Source: Daphnia pulex (lineage: Eukaryota; Arthropoda; Branchiopoda; Diplostraca; Daphniidae). Taken from it: DNA of 64,000 bases. Where the stretch lies: contig NC_060025.1 of assembly GCF_021134715.1 (NCBI RefSeq), positions 434,001 to 498,000 of the forward strand, in the 5' to 3' direction. Position 1 is the first letter of the stretch. Every line of letters begins with the position of its first letter. Below the pieces are notes generated by a model. That model was not told the DNA's origin. It made no database searches and worked only from the letters and a program-made list of their open reading frames with translations. The position numbers and the translations under genes are program-made. Below are positions 1 through 11,652 of this stretch, piece after piece.

Positions 1-680
1 TGTTCGCTTAGACCTAGCAATCAATCTTGAGAACTGGGACAGAGAACAAAGTTCACTCGCTAGTTTCATGCAAATTTTCGTGTCATGTTTGAATTAGCTG
101 AATTGGTATGCCATGGAATACCATACCACGTGAAGGAAGCAGACCACACGAGAAATGATGTTCCATAAAGAAGTGCGAAATTTCTCTACCAGGACTCCAC
201 GAGCCTCTGAAAAAGAAAACAATAGTTTTAGCAGTTCACATGTGGGTTTTTGCAACAAAACTATGTGCAATTAATAGAGGCTTTTTTCAGCAAACAAACA
301 CAAACAAAACGCTCTCGTCACTCGTGTTTTGTTCAATTGCAGACGACACCGGATGTCACGAAATAAACTCGAAGCCATCTTACGGTAAAAAATGACAATT
401 GCCAATTGGATAAAAGAATAAAATAAAACACTATGAAACAAATACAAATTTGAAAGACATTGTTTATCTTATAACAAACAATATAACAGTTATAACTGAC
501 AAATAACCGGAAAAATAATGCCAATCAGTTTGAAGATTTGGCGCCAAAGGTCAACAAACGAGAGACACGTCAATTTTTTTCAAAAATATTTGAAGTTTGA
601 ACAGAAAGGGAGAGGGAAGGTACGTACTCAACGAATTTCAAATGCAAAGCATCTTGTCCAGAAAAATATAAGAAAAGACA
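1..680. other. Sequence 3' of the Tudor gene, no gene recognised
   Basis: These bases follow the stop codon of the minus-strand Tudor gene. On the minus strand a possible acceptor (TTTTCAG) ends near base 209, but all three frames after it stop within about 45 codons and none resembles a known domain. The only other open frames are short. I see 3' flank here and nothing more. Confidence 0.4.
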
Positions 681-2076
681 TCAAAATGGGAAAATGTGGT
701 TGCAAACAAACGACTGCACAGATGAAGGAGCCGACTGTAAATCGATTTCGTTCATACTTACAACACGGGCACACAAGCAGCTGAGAGGTAGAACGGTAAA
801 TTCGTGATTAGGAATCGCGGCTATTACGGGAGACATGGAATTCAGATCCCACAGACAATTTCTCGGCACAATCTCAACGGAATTTCCATAGTCGATTAAT
901 CTGACTTTAACTTTTCGATGATCAGCAACTGGGATGTTGCTTTCAAGCCGCATACGGAACCATCTACCCTTGGCATTGTTTCCTAAGTAAAGCCCGTCGA
1001 CGGTGACTTCTGAGGTAGGTGGGAGTTGGAAACGCTTGATTGCCATAAAGAAAAGCAAGTTGTCCAGCAGAGATGCCTTGATGCGATATGAAATGCATGG
1101 GTCATTCATCAAAGGATCTTCCGGTACGTCTTTTTCATCATCCTGAATAATCATAACGTTATTGAATTGATTATGAGACAAAATGAAATGGATCGATATG
1201 AACCTTGGGTGGAATCGACCAAACATGCTTGGCTACTTGGAGCAGTATAAATTCATTCAAATTTAGTTCAGGAGGTTTGAAAAAAACAACCGTCAAATTT
1301 GGCTCCCGAGAGATAATGACTGCATTCAGCATTTCATCAAGAAGGTGCCTAGGAAATTAAAATCCACAAATTTATAGTTTATGACCAAAAAAACTTTTCC
1401 ACTTTGATTCATTACTCTGTAACAGCATCAAAGACAAGTTTCGATAAAACGAAAGAGAAGTGTTGCAAGTCATAAAGAACACATCGAGTGCTTTGACAAG
1501 GGAAGATACCAAAGCGACACTCCAGCGGGAAAACGGTTGAGGGTGAAACCGTTTCAAAGTAGCCTTCATCAACAATTTCTAATATTGCCTAGATGTGAAA
1601 GACATCTTTGAAATTGATTTCTCCTTTTAAATGTAAATGTTAATACGACTTACGTCACCCGCCTCATTAAAATCACAAAACACCACCCGGTTCCACACTC
1701 CATTCAATTCCACAGCGTAGAGGCGATCCTTTTCTAGGGTCGCAACTGGTTTCAACTGAGCCAAATTTTCTCGGTAAAACATGTTCATGTCAGCCACGAT
1801 TTTCCCCCAAAGACCGTCTATATCTGGCGATACATCTCGGCGAACAAACGTTACCTAAAATTAACAATGATTAGAACAAACATGTCGCTATATAATCTAC
1901 AAGGTCACACTTTATTATACCTCGTTGACAGAGCACACGGCACGAACGTGAACGTATAATATGTCTTCACCAATGTGTTTGAGTCTAACTGGGTGACACA
2001 CAGCAGGTTCTTTGCCAGTTAGAGTTGAGTATTTTGGAGCTTCAGCAAGTTTACGTTTGATGTTTCTGTATTCCAT
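681..2076 (-). CDS. Tudor-domain protein with two Tudor cores (TDRD-like)
   Basis: Tudor domains bind methylated arginine or lysine; multi-Tudor proteins usually scaffold Piwi-piRNA and germ-granule complexes. Five exons join in phase: 2076-1921, 1854-1654, 1588-1416, 1348-1204, 1142-681, about 378 residues. Core one (about residues 95-145) has the typical strand pattern around DRLYAVELNGVWNRVVF, then EIVDEGYFETV. Core two (about 240-300) is closer to consensus, with KGRWFRMRLE and VRLIDYGNSVEIV, and it ends in the pattern of an extended Tudor fold. The donor-like GTAAGT at 761 was not used, because reading through keeps the Tudor C-terminus to the TGA at 681. The last donor-acceptor pair (1204/1142) is the weakest. 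The chosen ATG follows an in-frame stop some 130 bases upstream, but acceptor-like CAG sites lie just before it, so N-terminal exons (LOTUS or more Tudor domains) may be missing. Neighbouring malate synthase lies upstream on the same strand. The exact TDRD subfamily is not settled. Confidence 0.72.
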
Positions 2077-3486
2077 TTTGAACAGCACAGAAAAATTTTG
2101 GCTGCAACTGTTAAAACAAGCTTGGGTATATCCTGGATCAAATATCGAATCAAAGAAAATAACATATCATATGTGTTATGTATCTCATGAGATACAAGAT
2201 AAAGGAGAAAAATGGGCACGAAAAATGAAAAGCCAACTTTCTAACAGAATTACACAAAGAAATCAAAGATTACCAAATTGAATACTTTAAAAGATAAGCC
2301 AATGTCTAACAAATACTGCCTGGGTATTGATGTGGATTTTTACATGATTCCTTTTTTTGATCTATCGTTCTCTATTTCCATAATTGTGTTCCAAAATCCA
2401 GCTCATAATGGACTAGTAACACATAACAGTTTCCCAAATACAATGTTGCTACACATCCTATATACAACCTGTACTGAAGTATGTTAATGTTGTGGGTGAA
2501 TTAACCTTAACCCATTTATCGAAACGAACCGTTTAAAACAGGTTAAATTTAATTCAAAATACGCAGTTTGGTTGGCACAGACAACACACCATTACACACC
2601 AACATTACTGTGCTCATGTGCTGGTAGGTGGAGTCAGGTCGTCTGAATAGCCCTCTATTGAGAGCAAACAGCACTATTAATCAATACCGCCATCTATTGA
2701 AAAAACCAAACACTAATCTCTCCGCAAACCGTAAGAAAAAAAAACCTTGGGGTAAAATAAAAATAAAACCTGCAACTGGATGATCTTGAAAAGAAGGTTT
2801 TCGAGCCAACTAGGACACAAAGTCCAACAAAAATGTAGCACGTACCCCCCAAGGAAATAAGGAGAAATACATGTTGTTAAATGTTCAAAATAAATGCAAG
2901 TCATCGTGAACGTGTGATCAAAACGTAATCAAGGGAAAAAGTTTATAGCATGCATAATAGTCTTATTGCAGCAAAATTGGTATACCAAAATTTAAAACTA
3001 TTTGCATATAGAATGTTTGCAATTTAGAGGTAGAATACGGCAGCTTGCTAAAAAGTAGAACGGATCCAGCGCACCGGAATACAAAAAGAAAAGTAGCTCA
3101 ACAGCATCTCTACAATAATATAATGTATATGTATTATTATAGTATTTACCAACAACAACAAAAAAGAAAGAAAAACCCACTAAAAAGATGTTAGTAACTG
3201 CTAACGACACAACCATGAGTATATAGTACTATATTTTTTTAATATGGCAACGATGAGAAAGGGGAAGCCCTAACCGCAAAACAGCTGGAAAGAAAGTGCC
3301 GGTACAATCAAGTCATATGTAACTGTTAAGCGTGAAGAACGTCGACATAATAATCCACGTTCTACTTCATCTCGTAAGTTGAACACTAATCAAGGCTACG
3401 TCTGACGTACACACTTTTCCCTATCACCAAAGCGTCAGATGGTCCCGTAAAGCTCATCTGCATGTATAATTTTCTTTAATCGCCAC
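2077..3486. other. Spacer between the Tudor gene and malate synthase
   Basis: No open frame here has splice sites or a recognisable domain. It should hold the 3' end of malate synthase and the promoter or missing 5' exons of the Tudor gene. At 2688-2696 a CGCCATCTA motif occurs; its complement TAGATGGCG resembles the CTCF core, see Findings. Confidence 0.4.
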
Positions 3487-6072
3487 TTAAGGGCCGTTAT
3501 TGGACTGCCGACAAGCGTTCAAAAAGCACGAGTGATTATTTAAATAAGTGGTGATGAAAATTGGTGGATCTCGGGAAGTCACCAACTCTTTAAATATCTT
3601 GACGGCAACCAAAAGACGATCTTTGTCTACTTGGTTGAAAGAGGCGGAAAGTTGTTGAGCAAACGAGTCGACTAGATCGAAGACGAGCTGACGAGAAACA
3701 CGGGTCCCTTCCACATCTTCTAGAAGAACCTGGACAAAACAATCCTTGTTCCATAAAACAATTTCCATTCGTCATGTATGCCCTATTTATTTTATTTATT
3801 TATTTACCCGGTGGAAAATCCACTGCCAAACTTGCGATCGAGATATCTCAGCTGTGGCCGAGTCTTCCACAGCTCCACGGAATGTGAATGTTCCCGATTC
3901 TGCATTAGAAAACCAGTTTTACTTGCATATTTAGTTGCTTAACAGTAAAGTAGAACATAAAAGAAACATACGTCTTAACCAGGCTTCAATGAAAAGGGTT
4001 GCCACAGAGATATTATGTTCAAGGGCAGACAGGCTAACTTGGCCCACCGGGACTTTGAGCAAATCGGCGGCACTTTTTTTAAACGATGCAAGTTTGACTT
4101 TCAGCTGGTTATCGGCGGGACAATTGTCATTCCATAGCTGAGATTAAAATCAGGCGAAAATTTAACTTTAAAAATGTTGATTCTTACGAACAAATATATG
4201 GTCGAGAGCTCAACCGTACCTTATTGATATGCGTGACAAGTCCGAGGTCGTGAACCATAAAACCGTCTAATCCCAGACGTATTTCTTTGAGTTTACTTTC
4301 ACAAACACGCCTGATGATACTTTCTTGATTGCTATAAATTGGGCCAAATTTGAGTTCAATGTCAAACAGAATAAAAAAAGATGTAGTTTATCTTGATGAA
4401 AAAAAAACTCACTTGGAATCATCGCCATCCAAAACTAGAGCTGCCATTCCACCTGTGGCCAAGGCCCCGCGTTTATGGCACACCTTGATTAATAATTTGA
4501 TGTAAGAAATCAAAAAAAGTTGATCGATGTTGACGTAGCGGACTCGATCAGATATGACAAATTCGGGGCGTCGACCTGTCAAACAAAAATTTAAATTGCA
4601 AGATTTCCCAACTGATCAAATAGAATAAATACCAAATAAAGAAATAATGGAGGCTGAATAATCCCAAATGCCGCAGTTTAATCCGATGCAATGATGGCGT
4701 AATTCGTAGAGTATAGACTCCATTTCGAATGTCGCTAAAATATTTTCTATCAAGACGCAACTCTTGATGGTACCTGTGTGCAGAACAATAAACATCGGAT
4801 TGGGCAATGAATAGTTGTCGCAAGTCTATCATACCAAATTTTAGTCCTAATCGGTTTTCCGCCCACGTGAAGATCTGGTCCCATAGACGGGCTTCGCTGG
4901 CACTTTCGACTTTGGACAAGTAGAAAAAGGGACCGGAATCCAGATCGGCCATTATTCGTCCATTGTGGTAAATGAGCACTCCAAAGTCCAGCAAAGGGCC
5001 GGGAATTTCACGACCGTTGATCTTATGGGAAGAAAAAAGATGAGTTGAGGCCTATTGTACTTTCTTTACAAAACTTTTTCTTATTCTTATTATTTACCAT
5101 GACGTTGTGCTCCATCATGTTCCAAGCTCGAGGCCTCAGCATCATCACAGGTACCTTGTCCAGAGCTGGTGTTCCGGGCAGTTGATTTCTAACAGCCAGG
5201 AAGACGTTGTAAAGGCCTTGAAGCTGATTTCGCCATGATGGGCAATGGCCATCATCAAAATCCACCTGACAATTACCAGTTATAAAAAAAAAAAAAATCT
5301 TACACGCAAATTTCACATTGATATTACACCGAGGGGTTTTTTCTTTCTTTATTACTTTGAGATATAGATATATATATTAGTGCACTTTAATATCCTGAAA
5401 ACATCGTGACACTGACAGTTTTACGACGATGATATTATTATTATTACCTGGATGCCTTGAACATTTGCGTTCAAGGCGTTGACGAGGAGATCCGTTCTGG
5501 AGGGACTGATGTCACCGAGGTCTAACTTTCTGTTGACCAAGCGGCGTGGGATGGAATCTATCTTCCAACCCTTGGATTTGTTCGGTCTTTTGGAAACGAA
5601 TTCCGGCAGTTTGCCGCTTTCCACGGCGCATCGTCGCAAGACGCGCTGACGCAGCACCTACATAGGAGAAAGTCGGATGAATTCGCAGCAGCTAGCCCAG
5701 CTTTTGTGTGTGTTCATACATTTCACAATGCAACGGCTGTTTCCAAGATTCTTACCTCATCAGCCTTTTGATCAAAGGTTTCAACTAGTTTCACCAGAAA
5801 CTCCAAGCAGTCTTCTGTGAACAAAAGTGTGATTGCACTTTCTAATCCTTTGGGGGCCGGTGATATTTCAAAAGACTTTTTACTTCCCTGTGTAGCAAAC
5901 ACGCATTGACAATAGCAATTCATATTATAAATTTTTCGCTGTTTCATGCAGAAGGCTTTTGAAAAAAACTCACCAAGAAGTCGAATGGGATGTTTCCTGG
6001 TTTTTTGGGCAGGTGAGAGAGGATAACCTTCAGCCGATCAGCTGAAGTAGCAGCAGCTTTGGTTCCCAGCAT
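3487..6072 (-). CDS. Malate synthase (glyoxylate cycle), 11 exons, full length
   Basis: Malate synthase condenses acetyl-CoA with glyoxylate to give malate. Eleven exons join in phase to 570 residues: 6072-5974, 5887-5756, 5657-5448, 5265-5098, 5021-4835, 4773-4633, 4575-4413, 4331-4220, 4137-3972, 3899-3808, 3729-3487. Family blocks appear in order: [40 protein letters not shown] with [49 protein letters not shown] and [18 protein letters not shown]. The expected active-site residues are kept: Arg near 191, the metal-binding Glu near 275 and Asp near 303, and the catalytic Asp near 472. One usually conserved block (DGTWVAHPDL in many family members) is altered to [11 protein letters not shown]. 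There is no C-terminal SKL peroxisomal signal. The start is the first ATG of exon 1; an acceptor-like TTCCAG just upstream leaves room for a 5' exon. No isocitrate lyase is next to it or fused. Family identity is sure; the N-terminus is less so. Confidence 0.93.
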
Positions 6073-8436
6073 GTCGATAATAAAAAAAGGAGAAACGTTC
6101 TGGAAGAATCCAAACGTTGCAATAATGAGCATCAATCTTCAAATATTTCATGCAAGACCATAGTAATTTCACTACATTGCAAAAGCGGAAGGCAATAACG
6201 CAGTTTCAAGGTCAACAATAAACAAACTCTCGTGAGGCTATTAACATTGACTTTAGGGATAACCCATCTGACAGGGCAATTCATCACGTAGTAACAGGCC
6301 TAAAGATGGCGATCTACGCAACAATCGTATTCTACGGTATTAAAAAAAAAAGAAATAGGGGGAATTTAGTGACGTCAACCCATTTGAATATATTTACCTT
6401 TTAATTTTTGTTTGACAAGTTCTTTCAACTTTCGGATATGACGACTCAACAAGTGTTTGTTTAATGTTATCGTCTGCTAGAGAAATTCGAAACTCCATCT
6501 TGCGTTGAAACGTCAACTTTTACTCGACAATTTTCAGATTGGTCAGCCATGTCCAGCAGTATATATTAAAACAGCAACCAAATAACATTTTCTAACTTTC
6601 TAGCAAATGGCTAACTGGCACGGTTTCAATTCCATATATACCGCAAGAAATCATTAAGCCAACTGCTGGAAAACCGGCACACAGGACAGGACATGTGCTG
6701 ATGAGGATGGGCCAAAGTCCACAACGGCAACAGCACGCAAAGTTCCGTTATGGTTTAGCAACAAAAAATAATAATACCTTATCGTCAAAAACTTTGTCGA
6801 CTACGTAGTATAACTTTGCATGAGACCATATGACGTCAGCAGAAACTAGGTCGATTTCTTTATACACAAACCGCATGCCGCCAAAAATTTCGGGATAAGG
6901 CGTAGTTACATCACCAAGTTCGACATTCAATTCTTATTATTGAGATTTGCTTTTATATTAAAGTCAGAGACGGACAACTTTCTGAAAATGATGATGTCTA
7001 TTATATCAAGGCCTGTCGTGCTGGCAGCAATTTCTACTCAGATATTTAATCAAAATACGACATCATACTAATTTTGATATCAAGAAATAAAAAGGTTGGC
7101 ATTTAAACGAGGAAAAAACAAATGTTTGATTCGAAAGGGGGTCGTCAGTATATTGAAAGTTACAACAACAAACCAGTTCTATACTAAATAACCATCAAAA
7201 ATCGATTGTCTTGTTATTATCACGCACATGTATCATTATCACGCATATCCAATAATGATTATAGCGACTACTACGACGCATTTCGTGATATTATAAAGTC
7301 CAAATCGATAAACCCACAATATCACCAGCAATCTTTAAATAATAATGTCAGTGATTGTTTGTTTATTTTTACACCTCGAAAAACAAGGTCAACTGCGTCT
7401 ACAAGTTCAACGAACGACGCAATTGTCAACATTGTCTCTAGCTGACAAAGTAAGTATTTCGGCCAATTTTTGCACGAAATGTTGCAAGACGAGCCCACAC
7501 GACGCAAAACATTGACGTTGTCTTGTTGTTCGATTGCCAAAAATTTGCGTCACAAAATGTTTTGAAATGGGCGCGCCTTTTTGAAACGTCATTTCTCTCC
7601 CACCCAATGTGGGTTCCCGAAATTTTCTTGGCGGTTATTTAATGAGCAACACACGCGCCGTTTTCGAATATTTTTTTTTTCAAGGCTTCACGCGGGTTTT
7701 TTTTTACCTTGGCTTTTATTTTCTAATAAAGAAAAAAAGCCCATCGTTTCTTGTTGTCGGCGGTGTTGTTCAAACAAAGTGAATTTTTATATAATAAAGG
7801 AGGGACCGGATATCTTATATTGATACTCTATACAGAATAAACAAATTAAATAGAAATGACGATACCCTTATGAAAGCAAAAACCAGACATGTATCCCGTC
7901 TTCTTCTTCTTTTTCACAAAAAAATTCCTGCCGAACGAAAGCGTGATTATATAAATGTCAAGGTCGTCTAAAGGCTTTTATTTAATACTATAGGCGATTG
8001 TTGATGGTGGTGGTGGGGAAAGTTTTTCGTCTCTCAGAGTAGTAATCGCATGTCCTGCTGGTAGTAGTTGCCAATTGTTATTTTGGACATGTGCCCAGTG
8101 GAACGAACGAGTACACAAAAGAAAAATTTTTTGTTTCAAAAAAAAATTTCACTTTCATCATCATTAACGCTAAAATAGAGAGTGATACTTTCAGGAAGAT
8201 TCGAGCAGAATAAAACAGGTTTTTGTTTTTTAAATTCCAAAATCATTATTATATATTACGTATAAACTAAGGGGGAAAAAATGGGCACGACGAGAGAGTC
8301 GCGTATATACACGCCCGAGAAATTTCCACACACTTGGGCCAAAACTATCAAGGATGTGAAAGGAGACCTTGTCGGTTTTCTATTTTTTCAAAATAAAATT
8401 GGTACGTACTACATGATATACACAGCAAAAAGTTAA

Positions 8437-8472
8437 CGGCCGCATTGACGTCACACAGCCTCAATGCGGCCG
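8437..8472. repeat. Perfect 12-bp inverted repeat with a CRE-type palindrome at the loop
   Basis: The left arm CGGCCGCATTGA (8437-8448) and right arm TCAATGCGGCCG (8461-8472) are exact reverse complements with a 12-base spacer. The GC-rich arms stand out in an AT-rich flank. The end of the left arm and the loop together form TGACGTCA (8446-8453), the full cAMP-response element. Confidence 0.8.
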
Positions 8473-10503
8473 CTATCGTTTTCTAATTTTCGCTAACAAC
8501 GTTAAGGATTTTTCCCATCAGGTTTGGTTCAAGTGCACATTCGGATTATCCTAGAAGCGAAAATAGACGAAATGTAAATTCACCAGCAAGCCAGTTAACG
8601 GCTAGATCCTGTCTGCTGGAGAGGTCAATGCCGTTTACTTCCTATAAGGATATGTAGACCGGATCTCAACTCTCCTTTTGAGAGTCCCGCGCTACTCACG
8701 GCCGCCCATGCGCGACCGTGTTTCGATGAATGGCGGCCATGGTGGCGGCGTATACACCTTTCTCTCTCTCTGGCACAAAAGAATGATAACCAGAACAGGA
8801 TCCGGTTGTACACTAGCTGGTTTATTCCCATTGAGATTTCGGATATCTTTAGGTCAATGGCAATGCCGTTCGAATAATTCGAATGAGTCAAACTGCTAGT
8901 CAAATTTTGAGGTTTTTCAGAGTTCGGAGGCCAATTGTGTGTAGAGAGCAGACGAATTAATAATCCAAGGACCTTTCAACTCAGCCAAACTATAAGGAAA
9001 CTAGACGTTATATAGAGAAAGAGTTTTAACTTTTGTTTCGCTAGTATAGACTGATGTTCAAGGTTTACGATGAGCCATTTCTTAAACGTTGGTTCATTTT
9101 GTTTACCCGAAAACGGCCATCCGTCTTCAAGGTGACACTTAAAAGGGTCTAGCTCCATTGACCGAGCTGTGATTGATAGACACCCCGAATATCTCGGAAG
9201 AAGAAGAAAAAGGTCGTAAACAAATTTTCTCAGGTGAACCTGATGAAGGACAAAGTTAGCCCCTATTGGCCTATTGGTCGAAAAGGCCCGTCTTGTATTG
9301 TCCAAGGTCGAGACCTCTCTCTTTTTTGGCCTTTCTTTTACATTAAACATGTCCAAAATTGTATAAATAAATATCTACTTACATTTAAAGAAGATGGTTA
9401 TCCGGTGAGATAACGGGCGCACAAGCTATGTACGTATAAAACCCGATAGCAACTCGAAAGGATCAAATGATATCGTGGGTCGGTGATGAAAGTCGAGATC
9501 CCCAGTATATAAAAGAACTTTGTAACATATTCCAAAAAATGAACTCCTTGGTGAAATATATATGCTTACACGCGTATCCCATTCACATACCCCTTCCGGA
9601 TCCAGCTGATTCTACATTTTTTCTCCTGGTTATAATATTCTTTGAACTCCATCACGAAAGATATTGCACACGTAGCAGCACACGCACCTTTGAACCTGCC
9701 AACTGATATTCTGCTGCAGACGACTTCCGCCATTTTTTCTCGGCCGTGACATTATTTCATTGGGCGGATGAGAGAAACAAAATAAAAATGAGAAACATGG
9801 CAAACAACCTTTGAATATATATATTTATTATATAATTCTCATTGGGTTTCAATTTGTTTTTTAGCTAGGCTAAATATGCTACAAAAAAAGGGGGGGGGGG
9901 GGAAATGTGGAAAACTATGCAAAATTATCGACACAAAATTGGAGGGGGCATCTGCATGTGCGCTAGAAATGTTGAAGCCATGAAATTGCGCAACAGCACC
10001 AAATCAGAAAAAATTTTGGTAAGATATAATAATAATATATATATAATTATTTTCAGCAGTGCTATAAGTGAAATAAAAACAATTGTGGACACAAGGCAAA
10101 AATTTCGTCGTTTTTCTTTCTTCCGGTTGTTTTTCTCCCCAAATCTTGAATGATTCTCCCTATATACTCGACACATGATAAATCTGGCCTATGACGTGAT
10201 CCATAGACACGCGTGAGCAAATCAAAATGACGTGGTGCGTCACCTTTTATTTTCGGAGAAAAAAAAGGACCGAAAGGTGCGCTAACACAACAGAAATTTA
10301 AAAAAAAACAACATACAGCATATAATTTTAAAATAATTGAAAATTTAAAAAAAAAAAATTAATTTTTTAATTTTTATCATCGAATTTTGGAAAAATTGGC
10401 GGAGAATTTAAAAAAAAAATTTCTACATTTTTAAGAATTGTTTTTCCATGGATATATTTCCCCTCCGCCGGATGAATTGGAAAAGAAAGAAAAAGAATCG
10501 CTT

Positions 10504-10556
10504 CACACACACACTCACAAGAATCACATTCATTCAATCTTTACACACACACACAC
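10504..10556. repeat. CA-rich microsatellite
   Basis: Two short CA runs separated by a unique segment, downstream of the MID1IP1/Spot14 gene, in very AT-rich sequence. Nothing suggests function. Confidence 0.6.
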
Positions 10557-10956
10557 GCTATTCTCTTGCGGAACATTACTCGAAATTCGGAATCGCGTCG
10601 CAAATTAAACCAAAAACCAAATATATTAAAAAATACACCCAAACAAAAAAAAGAAAAAAAAAAATTGTTAAACTCACGCGTACACACTCTACTTTGGTTA
10701 ATTTCTCTCGAATTTTTGTTTTTTTAAATTCCCTTATTTTTTTGTAATATTGAAAAAAAAAAAATTATGGATAAAGAGTAAAGACAGGAGGGGGGTAAGC
10801 GGAAATAATCGTGTACATTTTTTAATGAATTAATGAATAATAAATGTTTGAGACAGATGTTGTTGTTGTGGGGTAACGCGAATTATGGAAACGCCGTCAA
10901 ATAAGAAAGGCAGCTACTGTTGTTGTTATTATTACGTGGTTGTTGTTGCCAAGAAT

Positions 10957-11652
10957 TCAATCGGCACTTCCGATTTCGACGTGGTAGCGGTGGGTGAGAT
11001 AATTGGCGGCGTCGGCCATGTGTTCCAAACACTGATGAAGGCCGAGCAAGTGCCGGCGGAATTGATCGGCCATCCGTTCAACGCACTCTTCACCATCCGG
11101 CTCGCGTTCAACGCCGGAATCTTCCGTGCTGCTCTCGTGATCCATCAGTCCCGACTCGGAGTCGCTGTCGCTGTAACTGGCCCCCGTTCCGGATGAAGAT
11201 GAAGAAGATGATGATGAAGAAGAAGATGAAGATGATGAGGATGAAGATGACGTCGTTGATGAAGAGGAGGCCATCGAAGTCATGGAATTGACAGACGGTC
11301 GTCGAACCATGCTGCTAGATCTCTGACTGTTGTTGTTGCTGCTGCTGCTATTTTGGTTGTTGGCGCTGCTGTTGTCGGTGCAAGTGCGATTGCCCCAAAT
11401 CAATTCGTTTTTCAATGAATTGAGCATCGTGTAAAGACTGTGCAAATCGGCCGATTGCATATCGCGAATCATGGCTCGTGAACGACGTGGCACGCGAGTG
11501 TCCAGTTCGGGATCGCTGCCCACCGGGACGTCCATCAGCTTGCACGGCACCATCACCGTTTCGTCCATATTGGCCACGGCCCTCGAAAACTTTTCCATGG
11601 CGAACACGACGCTCTGCTGGGAAAATTCGCTCGAGGTGTTGTCAAAAGACAT
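10957..11652 (-). CDS. MID1-interacting protein 1 / Spot14 family protein
   Basis: Family members (MIG12/MID1IP1 and THRSP/Spot14) regulate lipid synthesis. MIG12 promotes polymerisation of acetyl-CoA carboxylase and binds the microtubule protein MID1. The frame gives 231 residues from the ATG at 11652. Conserved blocks are near the N-terminus (FAMEKFSRAVANMDETVMVP and KLMDVPVG), centrally (DLHSLYTMLNSLKNELIWG, about 75-95) and at the C-terminus (QFRRHLLGLHQCLEHM, ANYLTHRYHVEIG). Between the central and C-terminal blocks is an arthropod-style insert rich in Asn and Ser, with an almost pure Ser tract encoded at about 11196-11270. An acceptor (TTTAAACAG) ends at 11674, upstream of the ATG, so 5' exons exist. 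Vertebrate members are about 180 residues; the Ser tract explains the extra length. Family assignment is secure; whether it works like MIG12 or Spot14 is not. Confidence 0.9.
   Translation of the reverse strand: MSFDNTSSEFSQQSVVFAMEKFSRAVANMDETVMVPCKLMDVPVGSDPELDTRVPRRSRAMIRDMQSADLHSLYTMLNSLKNELIWGNRTCTDNSSANNQNSSSSNNNSQRSSSMVRRPSVNSMTSMASSSSTTSSSSSSSSSSSSSSSSSSSSGTGASYSDSDSESGLMDHESSTEDSGVEREPDGEECVERMADQFRRHLLGLHQCLEHMADAANYLTHRYHVEIGSAD
11196..11270 (-). repeat. Trinucleotide tract encoding poly-Ser
   Basis: On the plus strand the tract reads as mixed GAT/GAA/GAG triplets; on the coding strand it is TCA/TCT/TCC, giving more than 20 Ser in a row. The codons are mixed rather than a pure repeat, which suggests an old tract held at the protein level. 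Confidence 0.8.

Larger units (their letters stand above)
6073..10956. other. Intergenic region between malate synthase and the MID1IP1/Spot14 gene
   Basis: Nearly 4.9 kb without a supported gene. It contains the malate synthase promoter side, AT-rich low-complexity stretches (especially 10300-10760), a run of 13 G at 9890-9902, CA runs near 10504-10556 and a 12-bp hairpin at 8437-8472. One minus-strand open frame of 126 codons (8976-9356) has no recognisable domain. A donor-like GTAAGT on the minus strand near 9380 could belong to an untranslated exon. Confidence 0.4.

Noticed and set aside
761..762. GTAAGT donor-like site in the last Tudor exon
   Set aside because: Reading through keeps the expected Tudor C-terminal pattern, and no in-phase exon exists further on.
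6748..6930. 60-codon minus-strand frame upstream of malate synthase
   Set aside because: It could be a first exon because a GT follows it, but no phase-matched link to malate synthase or known domain was found.
8976..9356. Minus-strand open frame of 126 codons
   Set aside because: No recognised domain, no acceptor at its start, and AT-driven composition. A nearby GTAAGT supports at most an untranslated exon.
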